Source of the DNA: CAZNLH01 sp964573995
Lineage (GTDB): Bacteria > Gemmatimonadota > CAZMKB01 > CAZNLH01
DNA: 64,000 nt
Direction: 5' to 3'
Assembly: GCA_964573995.1 (NCBI GenBank)
Contig: CAZNLH010000011.1
Span: 14,046-78,045, forward strand
Shown here: in pieces, positions 51,914 through 60,124 of the stretch
Layout: every line of letters starts with the position of its first letter
Position numbering within the stretch: position 1 is the first letter of the stretch
Translations under genes and position numbers: made by a program
Notes under the pieces: generated by a model
The model's database searches: none
Told to the model about the DNA's origin: nothing
The model's input: the letters and a program-made list of their open reading frames with translations, nothing else

Positions 51914-52438
51914 TCAGAACTTCAGGACCGAAAAGACATCCGTCCCCTGAATACGGCCTCTCCCATTCAGAAATTCGAGTTCTATCAAGAAGGCCGCCTC
52001 AACTACATCGCCCCCGAGGCGTCTGACAAGGTCGATAGTAGCAGACATAGTACCGCCGGTAGCGAGGAGATCATCCATCACCAGTATCCTTTCTCCCCCT
52101 GCGACGGCATCTCGATGGATTTCTACTGCATCTTCTCCGTACTCCAACTGATAAGCCGCCCTCTCTGTCCTGAAGGGGAGCTTCCCAGGCTTTCGCACGG
52201 GCACTACACCACAACCAAGTTTGTAGGCCAAGGCCGCTGCAAAGAGAAAACCCCTTGCCTCGATGCCGACCACCCTTTCTATCTTCTTACCCTGATAACG
52301 TTCGGCAAAGAGATCTATCGCTGAGCGGAAGAGTTCCCCGTCCTGCAACAGCGGCGTGATGTCTTTGAAAATGATCCCCTTCTTCGGAAAATCGGGGATA
52401 TCACGGATGGCTCCGCGCAATCTCTCGATAAGGTCCAA
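51914..52438 (-). CDS. apt: Adenine phosphoribosyltransferase
   Basis: 174 residues, TTG start. LIERLRGAIRDIPDFPKKGIIFKDITPLLQD is the APT N-terminus. VVGIEARGFLFAAALAYKLGCGVVPVRKPGKLP and the PRPP loop ILVMDDLLATGGTMSATIDLVRRLGGD complete the family pattern. It salvages adenine to AMP. It starts 23 nt after acyP. Confidence 0.96.
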   Translation of the reverse strand: MDLIERLRGAIRDIPDFPKKGIIFKDITPLLQDGELFRSAIDLFAERYQGKKIERVVGIEARGFLFAAALAYKLGCGVVPVRKPGKLPFRTERAAYQLEYGEDAVEIHRDAVAGGERILVMDDLLATGGTMSATIDLVRRLGGDVVEAAFLIELEFLNGRGRIQGTDVFSVLKF

Positions 52439-52461
52439 TTCAAAATGCTCCTTTCACTCGT

Positions 52462-52743
52462 TCAAATCATGTCAACGATCTCAAACCCAGCCATCTTTCC
52501 TTCGACCTCATCGTTCCGGACATCCAGCCTCTCGACCCGCGAGGCGGGAGGCCCTTCTCGCAAACGATCTACCAAGGCCCTTACAGTGCCCTCCTCGCCC
52601 TCGGCCACGACTTCAACGCTCCCGTCCGGGAGGTTTGCCACAGACCCCTTGAGCCCCAACACCCGGGCCACTCTCACGGTAAAAAAACGGAAACCGACTC
52701 CCTGCACGCGTCCATGCACACGGATAACCTTATGAACGATCAA
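52462..52743 (-). CDS. acyP: Acylphosphatase
   Basis: 93 residues, TTG start. RVHGRVQGVGFRFFTVRVARVLGLKGSVANLPDGSVEVVAEG contains both active-site signatures: the Arg in GVGFR and the Asn in VANLPDGSV. The enzyme hydrolyses acyl phosphates such as carbamoyl phosphate. It is a small alpha/beta cytosolic protein of normal length. Confidence 0.94.
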   Translation of the reverse strand: MIVHKVIRVHGRVQGVGFRFFTVRVARVLGLKGSVANLPDGSVEVVAEGEEGTVRALVDRLREGPPASRVERLDVRNDEVEGKMAGFEIVDMI

Positions 52744-52822
52744 TTATAGGACCTCACGGCTGCGTATACCGGCCCGACATGGGTGAAGTCCGGCGACGGC
52801 TTGTCTGTATAGATATGGAGAC

Positions 52823-52899
52823 TGGTCGGGGCGACTGGATTTGAACCAGCGACTTCATCGTCCCGAACGATGCGCGCTACCGGACTGCGCTACGCCCCG
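52823..52899 (-). tRNA. tRNA-Pro(CGG)
   Basis: A 77-nt minus-strand tRNA with acceptor CGGGGCG/CGCCCCG, anticodon stem CATCG/CGATG, loop TTCGGGA (anticodon CGG) and encoded CCA (52825-52823). It reads CCG. An upstream TATTAT near 52918-52913 may be its -10, but no good -35 is present, so it may be co-transcribed with the YqaA/DedA gene. Confidence 0.97.
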
Positions 52900-52932
52900 A
52901 CCCTTGCACGACTATAATATTAACATCCATCC

Positions 52933-53532
52933 TCAATGAATGAAATACCTTATCAGTAAGATGCCTCCCACCAATAATATGACAAATATGATGGATAAGA
53001 TGTTCAAATAACGATCTATGAAGTTCCTTATAGACGGCCCGAAGCGGTATATCAGCCCACCAACGATAAAGAACCTTGCCGATCGACTAATCGCAGACGC
53101 AAAGACAAAGACCACAAGGTCTATCTGAGTCACCCCAGCCGCGATCGTGAAGACCTTGTAAGGAATTGGCGTAAATCCGGCGATGCTGATCGCCCAGAAG
53201 TCATATTGACGGTACAGTTCCTGGACGTGCCGGAACTGATCCATCACGCCGTAAAATTCAAGGATCGGTTCCCCGACATGCTGAAACAACTGGTAGCCGA
53301 TGTAATAGCCGAGAAGCCCACCCGTTACCGATCCTATGGAGCATATCAGGGCGTATGAAAGTGCCTTGCCGGGTCTCGAGACACCTAAAGCGATCAGCAG
53401 TACATCAGGGGGCACGGGGAAAAAAGATGATTCACAAAAGGCCAGGATAGCCAGCGCCACAGGGCCATAGGGTGTCTCCGCCCAATGGAGGATCCACCTG
53501 TATATTCTCCTCGGCAACCCCCTCTCGACCAC
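52933..53532 (-). CDS. YqaA/DedA family (VTT domain) membrane protein
   Basis: 199 residues, GTG start. Several hydrophobic segments are visible (VALAILAFCESSFFPVPPDVLLIALGV, ALICSIGSVTGGLLGYYIGYQLF, LVVFVFASAISRSARFFIVGGLIY, ILSIIFVILLVGGILLIRYFI). The ESSFFPVPPDVLL motif and the later GFTPIPYKVFTIAAGV repeat the SNARE-associated/VTT reentrant-loop pattern of DedA and YqaA. Family members are linked to membrane lipid (undecaprenyl-phosphate or phospholipid) transport. Specific substrate unknown. The gene is 26 nt downstream of surE. Confidence 0.88.
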   Translation of the reverse strand: MVERGLPRRIYRWILHWAETPYGPVALAILAFCESSFFPVPPDVLLIALGVSRPGKALSYALICSIGSVTGGLLGYYIGYQLFQHVGEPILEFYGVMDQFRHVQELYRQYDFWAISIAGFTPIPYKVFTIAAGVTQIDLVVFVFASAISRSARFFIVGGLIYRFGPSIRNFIDRYLNILSIIFVILLVGGILLIRYFIH

Positions 53533-53558
53533 TACCGTTTCACAGTCGATTCCCTCCC

Positions 53559-54374
53559 TCAGTTGTCCTCCTTAGGATATGTAATCCCCCAACCGCTCAA
53601 TTCCTCGAGCGTTCGGTAATCGGTGAGATCGAGATGGAGGGGGGTGATCGAGACGAATCCCTCTTTGATCGCCACGAAGTCGCTCGAATTGTTCCCCTTC
53701 CATTGGATCTTCTGCCCACCTATCCAGTAATATATCTGCCCGGCATCATCCCTGTTCGCCTGCACTGCGTCCTGGTAAATCCTCTTTCCAAGCGTGGTAG
53801 ATTTTACCCCGCGAGAGCGGCCGACGGGGATGGGAGGCAGATTGACGTTCAACAGTGTGTCTTTTGGAATGTTCTTCGTCGTAATCTGCTCCAATATTCT
53901 CTGCAGCGGGGTATGCCACTCGGGCAGGTAACGAAGGTCCCTGCTGGCAAAGGATACCGCAATTGAAGGTATCCCCAGCAACGTACCCTCTATCGCCGCG
54001 GCCACCGTTCCGGAGTATGTCACGTCGTCTCCCAGGTTGGCACCATGGTTGATTCCCGAGACGAGGAAGTCGGGCCTATCACTCACCAGGCCATTGACGG
54101 CAAGCATCACGCAATCAGTCGGCGTGCCGTCTACTGAAAAGACCCCCTGCTCATGACGATTGACCCTGAGCGGCCTTGATAGAGTCAGGGAATGGCTGGT
54201 GGCGCTCATCTCCTTGTCCGGTGCGACAATCACCACCTCACCCCGGCTCTCGAGTATCTCCTTGATCACTCGAATGCCAAGTGACTGGTAACCGTCGTCA
54301 TTCGTTACCAGGAACTTCAATCTTTCCCTCTTCATAAGATCTGTGGTGAATCCGCCAGTCTCATTATTATCCAT
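53559..54374 (-). CDS. surE: 5'/3'-nucleotidase SurE
   Basis: 271 residues from the ATG at 54374, which has GGAGA upstream; a later ATG at 54335 (MKRERLKFLVTNDDG) is an alternative with a weaker site. The SurE core is intact: FLVTNDDGYQSLGIRVIKEIL (metal-binding NDDG), IVAPDKEMSATSHSLTLSRPLR, VDGTPTDCVMLA, VSGINHGANLGDDVTYSGTVAAAIEGTLLGIPSIAVSF. It dephosphorylates nucleoside monophosphates. The first 13 residues (DNNETGGFTTDL) are not typical of the family. Confidence 0.95.
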   Translation of the reverse strand: MDNNETGGFTTDLMKRERLKFLVTNDDGYQSLGIRVIKEILESRGEVVIVAPDKEMSATSHSLTLSRPLRVNRHEQGVFSVDGTPTDCVMLAVNGLVSDRPDFLVSGINHGANLGDDVTYSGTVAAAIEGTLLGIPSIAVSFASRDLRYLPEWHTPLQRILEQITTKNIPKDTLLNVNLPPIPVGRSRGVKSTTLGKRIYQDAVQANRDDAGQIYYWIGGQKIQWKGNNSSDFVAIKEGFVSITPLHLDLTDYRTLEELSGWGITYPKEDN

Positions 54375-54440
54375 CCATTCTCCGAAAGAGATACTATCTT
54401 AAGCAAGAAGGCCTGATTTGGCAATAGTTCTCACCGGCCC

Positions 54441-55004
54441 TCACGGCTTGTAGACGGGCAATCGGTCCTCCGGCACCTCGTCCAGTTTCGGATTCTCACT
54501 GTCCTTCTCGGATAACAACGGAGACTCGGACGGCCAGTCTATACCTATCGACGGGTCGGACCACAGAATTCCGAAGTCATCCCCCGGTGTATAAAAATCA
54601 GTACACTTGTAAACTACATCCGCAGTTTCACTCAAGACATAGAAACCATGCGCGAAACCCGCCGGGATATATACCTGGTGCCCGTTCTCGGCGGATAGAT
54701 CGAAACCCGCCCACCGCCCGAATGTCGGAGAACCCAGCCGTATATCAACGGCCACGTCGAATATCTCCCCCCGGACGGCATAGACCATCTTCCCCTGAGA
54801 GTGAACGAATTGGTAATGGAGCCCACGAAGAGTACCCTGTCGTGAAAAGGAATGATTGTCCTGAACGAAATCTTTGTCTATCCCTATATCTGCATATTTG
54901 TCTTTATGATACGTCTCCCTGAAAAACCCCCTGTGGTCCCTGAAGGCAACAGTCTCAATCAGGATTACACCTGGAAGACTTGTCTCTATGATGTTTAATG
55001 ACAC
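54441..55004 (-). CDS. rfbC: dTDP-4-dehydrorhamnose 3,5-epimerase
   Basis: 187 residues from the GTG at 55004, with AGGAGG 7 nt upstream; the longer frame to 55049 runs into glgP. Cupin features of RmlC are present: LIETVAFRDHRGFFRETYHKDKYADIGI, FVQDNHSFSRQGTLRGLHYQ with the catalytic histidine, GEIFDVAVDIRLGSPTFG and YIPAGFAHGFYVLSE. The enzyme is the third step of dTDP-rhamnose synthesis. The other rml genes are not next to it. It probably supplies the surface polysaccharide made by enzymes like those encoded at 3-8 kb. Confidence 0.93.
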   Translation of the reverse strand: MSLNIIETSLPGVILIETVAFRDHRGFFRETYHKDKYADIGIDKDFVQDNHSFSRQGTLRGLHYQFVHSQGKMVYAVRGEIFDVAVDIRLGSPTFGRWAGFDLSAENGHQVYIPAGFAHGFYVLSETADVVYKCTDFYTPGDDFGILWSDPSIGIDWPSESPLLSEKDSENPKLDEVPEDRLPVYKP

Positions 55005-55021
55005 CCTTGTCCCTCCTTTGT

Positions 55022-57508
55022 CTAAACTGTATTGAGGTCGAGGCCCCATATATCCGTTGCATACTCCCTTACGACCCGATCGCTCGAGAACTTACCCACC
55101 CTGGCAACGTTCAAGATCGCCTTACGATACCAGAGTTCCGGGTTTGTGAAGTCCTGCGCCGCCAGATCGTTTGCCTCCAAATAAGAGGGCAAATCGGCCA
55201 GATGAAAATATGGATCCCCCCCGTCGAGGATAGCCCGGTATATCCACTGAAACAGGCCCGGTTCACGTGGGCAAAAGGCATCGGTATTGAAAGACTCCAT
55301 GATCCGCTTGATCTCGAGGTCTTCAGTATAATAATCACGCGGATTGTACGACCCGTTCCTCCTCATCTCATCGATCGCGTCCGCTGTCATGCCGAATATG
55401 TATATGTTCTCCCTCCCCACTTCCTCCATGATCTCTATATTAGCCCCGTCCATGGTGCCGATGGTGAGGGCGCCGTTCAGGGTAAACTTCATGTTACCGG
55501 TGCCTGACGCCTCCTTGCCTGCGGTTGATATTTGTTCACTGAGATCCGCCGCGGGGATGATCCGCTCTGCGAGAGAGACACGGTAATCGGGGATGAAGAC
55601 CACCCTGATCATTCCCCTGACACGGGAGTTGGAATTGACGGTACGGGCGACGTTATTAATCAATTTGATGACCTGTTTCGCGGCCCAGTATCCCGGGGCC
55701 GCCTTCCCTGAAAACACGTAGGTCTTCGGTACCGTGGGCTCCACCCTGTCCTCGATTATACGGATGTACTCGTATATGATATGCATGACCTTGAGAAGTT
55801 GCCGCTTGTATTCATGGATGCGTTTTACGTGGATATCGAAAAGCGATTCGGGATCCACTGCGACGCGGGTTGTATCCATGATGATCCTTGCCAGTCTCTC
55901 CTTATTGTCCTGCTTGACCTGCGTGAACTCCTTACGGAATTCTTCGTCATCCGCATACTCCTCAAGGGCCCTTATCCGTCTCAAGTCGATAATCCAACCA
56001 TCGCCGATCGTTCGGTTCAAGAGGTCGGCCAACTTGGGATTCGCCATCAGCAACCACCTGCGCTGGGTGATTCCATTCGTCTTATTGTTGAATCTTTCGG
56101 GCCACATCCGATAGAATTCAGGCGCAACCTTCCTCTTCAGGAGTTCAGTATGGAGGTGTGAAACTCCGTTTATAGAATGGCTGCCGATGATCGCCAGATT
56201 CGACATACGGACATTCTTGGGATCGCTCTCCTCTATGATTGATACCTTCCTGAGGCTCTCGATATCTTCCTGCCATTGCGACCGTGCAACATCCAGGAAA
56301 CGCTGGTTGATCTCGTATATAATCTGAAGGTGTCTCGGCAACACCTTCTCAAACAACGGGACCGGCCACTTCTCGAGGGCCTCCGGCAACAGGGTATGGT
56401 TTGTGTACCCGAACGTGCCGGTAGTGATCTCCCAGGCCTTTTCCCAGGGCAATCCGCTCTCATCGACCAGGATCCTCATCAACTCTGCCACGGCGAGCGC
56501 CGGGTGCGTGTCATTTAATTGAATGGCCACCTTCCCCGGGAAATCCTCCATTCTCCTGTTCTCCTTCTGGAATCTCCGCACGATGTCCCTGATGGCACAA
56601 GCGACAAGGAAATATTCCTGGATCAGCCGCAACTCCCTTCCAGCCTCGACAGAATCCGAGGGATAGAGGACCTTCGATACGGTCTCCGATACTACCTTTT
56701 GCTCGACCGCCTTGATGTAGTCGCCTGAATTGAATATCTGCATGTCGAATTCATCGGACGATCTCGCAGAGAACAACCTGAGACAATTTATGGCCCCACC
56801 CTTGTAACCCACCACTGGCAGATCGTGAGGGACGCCGATAAGGACGCGCCAGTCCTTCCATCTGGGGCTATAACTCTCCGGTTGATCGCCGTAGTGGACT
56901 ATTCGGCCATAAAGAGGGACGAGACAGGCATCCTCGGGCCTTTCAATCAGCCAAGGAGAGGCGTTGCCGGGCCAATGATCCGGCTTCTCCTTCTGGTAGC
57001 CGTTGTCGATCTCCTGCTCGAACAGACCGAATTCGTAGTTGATGCCGTAGCCGAAGCCATGAATTCCCAACGTCGCCATCGAATCGAGGATGCATGCCGC
57101 CAGGCGACCCAGGCCGCCATTTCCAAGGGCCGGTTCATCTTCCAGTTGCCGGATATCCTCAATGACTATACCCAGTTCGAGGAGGGCCTGGCGAAAGGCG
57201 TCGTACAGCCCGAGATTGAAGAGGTTGTTGCCGAGTAACCGCCCGATGAGAAATTCGATGGAGATGTAATAGACCTGCTTGGGATCCTCTCTCTTATCGA
57301 TTTCTTGCTCGGCCTCGGCATCGATCATCCTGTCGATTATCCGATCCCTGACGGTATAGGCAACAGCCATGAAGATATCGTGCTCAGAGGCCTGTTCCCA
57401 TTTCTTCCCCAGCGAATATCTAAGACGATAAAGTATAGCGTCCCTGATTCGTGCAACCTCGTCCATCGTACCCATCTTTTCCTTAGACATCATGGCTTGT
57501 CCATACAT
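55022..57508 (-). CDS. glgP: Glycogen/maltodextrin phosphorylase
   Basis: 828 residues, the usual length for the GT35 glycogen phosphorylase branch. N-terminal YISIEFLIGRLLGNNLFNLGL and EDEPALGNGGLGRLAACILDSMATLGIHGFGYGINYEFGLF are family marks. The PLP lysine lies in EASGTGNMKFTLNGALTIGTMDGANIEI. Start is taken as ATG 57508; ATGs at 57493, 57490 and 57472 (MSKEKMG onwards) are alternatives. It releases glucose-1-phosphate from alpha-1,4-glucan. Two palindromes lie about 40 nt upstream and may be regulatory. It precedes rfbC by 17 bp. Confidence 0.95.
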   Translation of the reverse strand: MYGQAMMSKEKMGTMDEVARIRDAILYRLRYSLGKKWEQASEHDIFMAVAYTVRDRIIDRMIDAEAEQEIDKREDPKQVYYISIEFLIGRLLGNNLFNLGLYDAFRQALLELGIVIEDIRQLEDEPALGNGGLGRLAACILDSMATLGIHGFGYGINYEFGLFEQEIDNGYQKEKPDHWPGNASPWLIERPEDACLVPLYGRIVHYGDQPESYSPRWKDWRVLIGVPHDLPVVGYKGGAINCLRLFSARSSDEFDMQIFNSGDYIKAVEQKVVSETVSKVLYPSDSVEAGRELRLIQEYFLVACAIRDIVRRFQKENRRMEDFPGKVAIQLNDTHPALAVAELMRILVDESGLPWEKAWEITTGTFGYTNHTLLPEALEKWPVPLFEKVLPRHLQIIYEINQRFLDVARSQWQEDIESLRKVSIIEESDPKNVRMSNLAIIGSHSINGVSHLHTELLKRKVAPEFYRMWPERFNNKTNGITQRRWLLMANPKLADLLNRTIGDGWIIDLRRIRALEEYADDEEFRKEFTQVKQDNKERLARIIMDTTRVAVDPESLFDIHVKRIHEYKRQLLKVMHIIYEYIRIIEDRVEPTVPKTYVFSGKAAPGYWAAKQVIKLINNVARTVNSNSRVRGMIRVVFIPDYRVSLAERIIPAADLSEQISTAGKEASGTGNMKFTLNGALTIGTMDGANIEIMEEVGRENIYIFGMTADAIDEMRRNGSYNPRDYYTEDLEIKRIMESFNTDAFCPREPGLFQWIYRAILDGGDPYFHLADLPSYLEANDLAAQDFTNPELWYRKAILNVARVGKFSSDRVVREYATDIWGLDLNTV

Positions 57509-57899
57509 ATTGAAGTGCTCTCGTTATTTTCTCATCACCGCCCCGTACGGGGACCGGCCCGGTCCCACCAATCAACTCGGCCTATCCACGCAACGGAGGG
57601 GGTTCTATTAATGAATACCTCCGAATGAATTTGCAAGTAATGGGCCACCAGATTACCCGGAAGGCAGTGAAGATAGGATGCGATGCGTCGGCATTCACTG
57701 CACCGGAACGGGAAGGAAAGTCGTTAGCCTGCCGGACGGAACCTTCTGTAAGGGCCGGACTGCGAAATCTGCCAATCCCGAGAAGAGATATCCATAATCG
57801 GCCGAATAATGCGGTCATGTTGGAAGGAGCCTGAGAAGATAGCATTTACTTCACCGTCTCGATGATAAATTCTTTCTCAAACTCCCTCAAGGTCTAAGA
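57509..57899. other. Intergenic region upstream of glgP
   Basis: This 391-bp region holds the two palindromes at 57541-57566 near glgP. The remainder up to the tRNA-Pro gene contains two overlapping small frames (57625-57834 +, 57582-57845 -) without ribosome-binding sites or similarity to known proteins, judged non-coding. Confidence 0.5.
57541..57566. promoter_or_regulatory. Overlapping perfect palindromes upstream of glgP
   Basis: CCCCGTACGGGG (57541-57552) and GGGACCGG-C-CCGGTCCC (57550-57566) are both perfect dyads and overlap by 3 nt. They lie 33-58 nt upstream of the glgP ATG, a typical operator position. No known regulator consensus is matched with confidence. Confidence 0.45.
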
Positions 57900-57976
57900 T
57901 GGTCGGGGCGACTGGATTTGAACCAGCGACCACTAGCCCCCCATGCTAGTGCGCTACCTGACTGCGCTACGCCCCG
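57900..57976 (-). tRNA. tRNA-Pro(GGG)
   Basis: A 77-nt minus-strand tRNA with acceptor CGGGGCG/CGCCCCG, anticodon stem CTAGC/GCTAG, loop ATGGGGG (anticodon GGG) and encoded CCA (57902-57900). It reads CCC and CCU. It completes the set of three proline isoacceptors in this window. Confidence 0.97.
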
Positions 57977-57984
57977 ACACGGTT

Positions 57985-58013
57985 AATATACCTCAATCGC
58001 ACCGGCCTGACAA
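57985..58013 (-). promoter_or_regulatory. Promoter of tRNA-Pro(GGG)
   Basis: TTGTCA (58013-58008), a 17-nt spacer and TATATT (57990-57985) end 8 nt before the tRNA 5' end, so the leader would be only one or two nucleotides. It follows the stop codon of the MerR-type regulator gene. Confidence 0.75.
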
Positions 58014-58021
58014 GATAAAAC

Positions 58022-58378
58022 CTACTCTTCTATTATCCGGACCATCTCGTTTAGGTCCGCCTTTATCGACTTTATGATGTCCCTGGCACGGATCTCTTCG
58101 AAGGGGATCTCCATGTTTTCCTCCGGATCTCTCCGCAGCCTGTTGAGTTTCCTCTGGGCCCCCTCTATCGTGTACTTCTCCTCGTAGAGGAGGTACTTGA
58201 TGAGTTGTATGAGTTGAATGTCCTTCTTCCTGTAACTTCGATTTCCAGCGCGGTTCTTTGACGGCCTGAGGGCCTTGAACTGGGTCTCCCAGTACCTCAG
58301 GACATGCGGTTTCAACCGTGTAATACCATACACCTCGCTGATAGAGTAGTACTCCTTTTTGCCTACCGGCCGATTCAA
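58022..58378 (-). CDS. MerR-family transcriptional regulator
   Basis: 118 residues, TTG start. KKEYYSISEVYGITRLKPHVLRYWETQFKALRPSKNRAGNRSYRKKDIQLIQLIKYLLYEEKYTIEGAQRKL is the winged helix-turn-helix of the MerR superfamily (HTH plus wing with YRKKDI). A short dimerisation helix follows, and there are no cysteines in the place of metal ligands, so it is not a classic metal sensor. Short MerR proteins of this type are common next to housekeeping genes (the YfmP/MlrA-like or HTH_17 group). Target unknown; it follows gpsA, plsY and der in the same direction. Confidence 0.88.
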   Translation of the reverse strand: MNRPVGKKEYYSISEVYGITRLKPHVLRYWETQFKALRPSKNRAGNRSYRKKDIQLIQLIKYLLYEEKYTIEGAQRKLNRLRRDPEENMEIPFEEIRARDIIKSIKADLNEMVRIIEE

Positions 58379-58455
58379 GATCCATCCTCCTTTTTCACTT
58401 ACAGCGACATGCCGGGGCCGTAACGGGAATATCCCACGCCCTCGCGAAGAGACGT

Positions 58456-59460
58456 CTATTCCGGCTTCGGTTCCCGGATCATCAGGTCATCAACGGCAGA
58501 GCGGGGCTCCTTCCCCTCAAAAAGGACCTTGTATACCTCGTCTGTGATCGGTATATCTACGCTATGGATCCTCGCCAGTCGCCTGGCGGCGCGGGTTGTT
58601 TCCACCCCCTCTGCCACCATGACCATTCCCTCCAATATTTCGTCCAGTCCCTTTCCACGGGCCAGGTCGAGCCCGACCAGGCGATTGCGGCTGTGCTTGC
58701 TGATACAGGTCGTAATAAGATCCCCGATGCCTGAAAGACCGGCAAATGTCACCGGATCTGCACCCATCGCCACTCCAAGTCGAGAGATTTCCGCGATTCC
58801 CCTGGCCATGAGTGCGCCCATCGTGTTGTCTCCATATCCGAGCCCCGAACAGATCCCGTTGGCAATCGCGATAATGTTTTTCAACGCCCCACCCAATTCC
58901 ACACCCACCATATCCCTGTTTGTATAGACTCGAAAGCGCGCGCTCATAAAGGCCTTCTGCACAAAGATCGCCAGCCTCTCTTCATGCGATGCGGCAACGA
59001 CCGATGTTGGTAACTCAACAACAACCTCTTCCGCATGACTGGGCCCGGATAGTACCGCTATTGAAGTATTATTGAGTTCTTCAGACAACACTTCGGACAT
59101 CCTCTTGAATGAACCGTACTCTATGCCCTTCACGACGCTGACTATTACTGCCTGGGCGGGTATGAACTTACTGGACTCCATCGCCACGGACCTGAGGTAC
59201 TGGGAGGGGACGGCAAAGACAACCAGGTCGAGATCGTCCGGCAGGTCGGAAAAGTTTGAAGTAATCAGGATATCCGGGGGGATCGGAAATCCCGGCAAAT
59301 ATGCGCTGTTTTCCCTGTCTTTCTCTATTCTCTCCTTCTGCTCGGGAAACTTCTCCCACAAGATGACCCCGTATCCCTTCCTGTACAAGTGAAGCGCGAG
59401 GGTGGTCCCCCATGATCCCGCACCGATAACCGCCGTTTTGAGCCCCTTCAACCTATTCAT
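58456..59460 (-). CDS. gpsA: Glycerol-3-phosphate dehydrogenase [NAD(P)+]
   Basis: 334 residues from the ATG at 59460, which has GGGGAGAGG upstream and overlaps the plsY stop by 8 nt. The Rossmann motif GAGSWGTTLALHL opens the protein; VVFAVPSQYLR, GIEYGSFKRMSEVL, AVLSGPSHAEEVV and the catalytic lysine region VELGGALKNIIAIANGICSGLGYGDN follow. It reduces dihydroxyacetone phosphate to sn-glycerol-3-phosphate for phospholipids. plsY is directly upstream, so substrate and acyltransferase are co-produced. Confidence 0.96.
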   Translation of the reverse strand: MNRLKGLKTAVIGAGSWGTTLALHLYRKGYGVILWEKFPEQKERIEKDRENSAYLPGFPIPPDILITSNFSDLPDDLDLVVFAVPSQYLRSVAMESSKFIPAQAVIVSVVKGIEYGSFKRMSEVLSEELNNTSIAVLSGPSHAEEVVVELPTSVVAASHEERLAIFVQKAFMSARFRVYTNRDMVGVELGGALKNIIAIANGICSGLGYGDNTMGALMARGIAEISRLGVAMGADPVTFAGLSGIGDLITTCISKHSRNRLVGLDLARGKGLDEILEGMVMVAEGVETTRAARRLARIHSVDIPITDEVYKVLFEGKEPRSAVDDLMIREPKPE

Positions 59461-60112
59461 TCCCCTCTCCCCTGTGTTTCTTCTTGAGCGACTTCTCTTC
59501 TCCACGAACCAATCTTAGAATGTTTGACCGGTGCGTATAAACTACAAGGACCGCGATCAAGGAGCCGAATATAAAGAGGGGTATCCTCTCCCCGAGTATT
59601 CCCTCTTCAGTCAGCAGTAAAAAGAAGGGGAAAGATACGGCAGCGCTCAAAGAGCCCAATGATACGATCCCCGCGGTAGACACCAACACCACCCAAACGG
59701 TAAGGGAGAGGAGCGAGGCGACCGGTGCCAGGCCCATGAAGACTCCGAAGGCGGTCCCAACGCCCTTTCCACCGTGGAAGGAGAGGAAGATGGTCCAGAC
59801 ATGTCCGATAATAGCCATAAGACCGAGGACCTGCTGGTATATCAACACCGCCATTGGATTTTCCGCCGCGCCGGACATAAAAATCCCGGGGAAGAAGATA
59901 ACGGGGATGAGCCCCTTGGACATATCCACGGCGAAAACAACGACTGCAGGCTTCCATCCCATACTACGGTAGACATTTGTAGTGCCTGGATTCCCACTTC
60001 CTACGTTCCTCAAATCTATATCCAGCATGATCTTTCCAGCGAGATACCCGGTTGGAATAGATCCGAGGAGGTAACTGCCGATCACTCCCAGTACCAAGAG
60101 CAACACTGCCAT
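59453..60112 (-). CDS. plsY: Glycerol-3-phosphate acyltransferase PlsY
   Basis: 219 residues with five to six membrane segments. The three PlsY motifs are present: GSIPTGYLAGK near 15, GSGNPGTTNVYR near 40, and GHVWTIFLSFHGGKGVGTAFG near 105. It acylates glycerol-3-phosphate using acyl-phosphate, the first step of phospholipid synthesis. A basic tail (RGEEKSLKKKHRGEGNE) ends in the cytoplasm. Confidence 0.94.
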   Translation of the reverse strand: MAVLLLVLGVIGSYLLGSIPTGYLAGKIMLDIDLRNVGSGNPGTTNVYRSMGWKPAVVVFAVDMSKGLIPVIFFPGIFMSGAAENPMAVLIYQQVLGLMAIIGHVWTIFLSFHGGKGVGTAFGVFMGLAPVASLLSLTVWVVLVSTAGIVSLGSLSAAVSFPFFLLLTEEGILGERIPLFIFGSLIAVLVVYTHRSNILRLVRGEEKSLKKKHRGEGNE

Positions 60113-60124
60113 CCTGCAATGCTC

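Noticed and set aside
57582..57845. Small frames on both strands upstream of glgP
   Set aside because: Neither has a start signal or recognisable sequence; both overlap each other.
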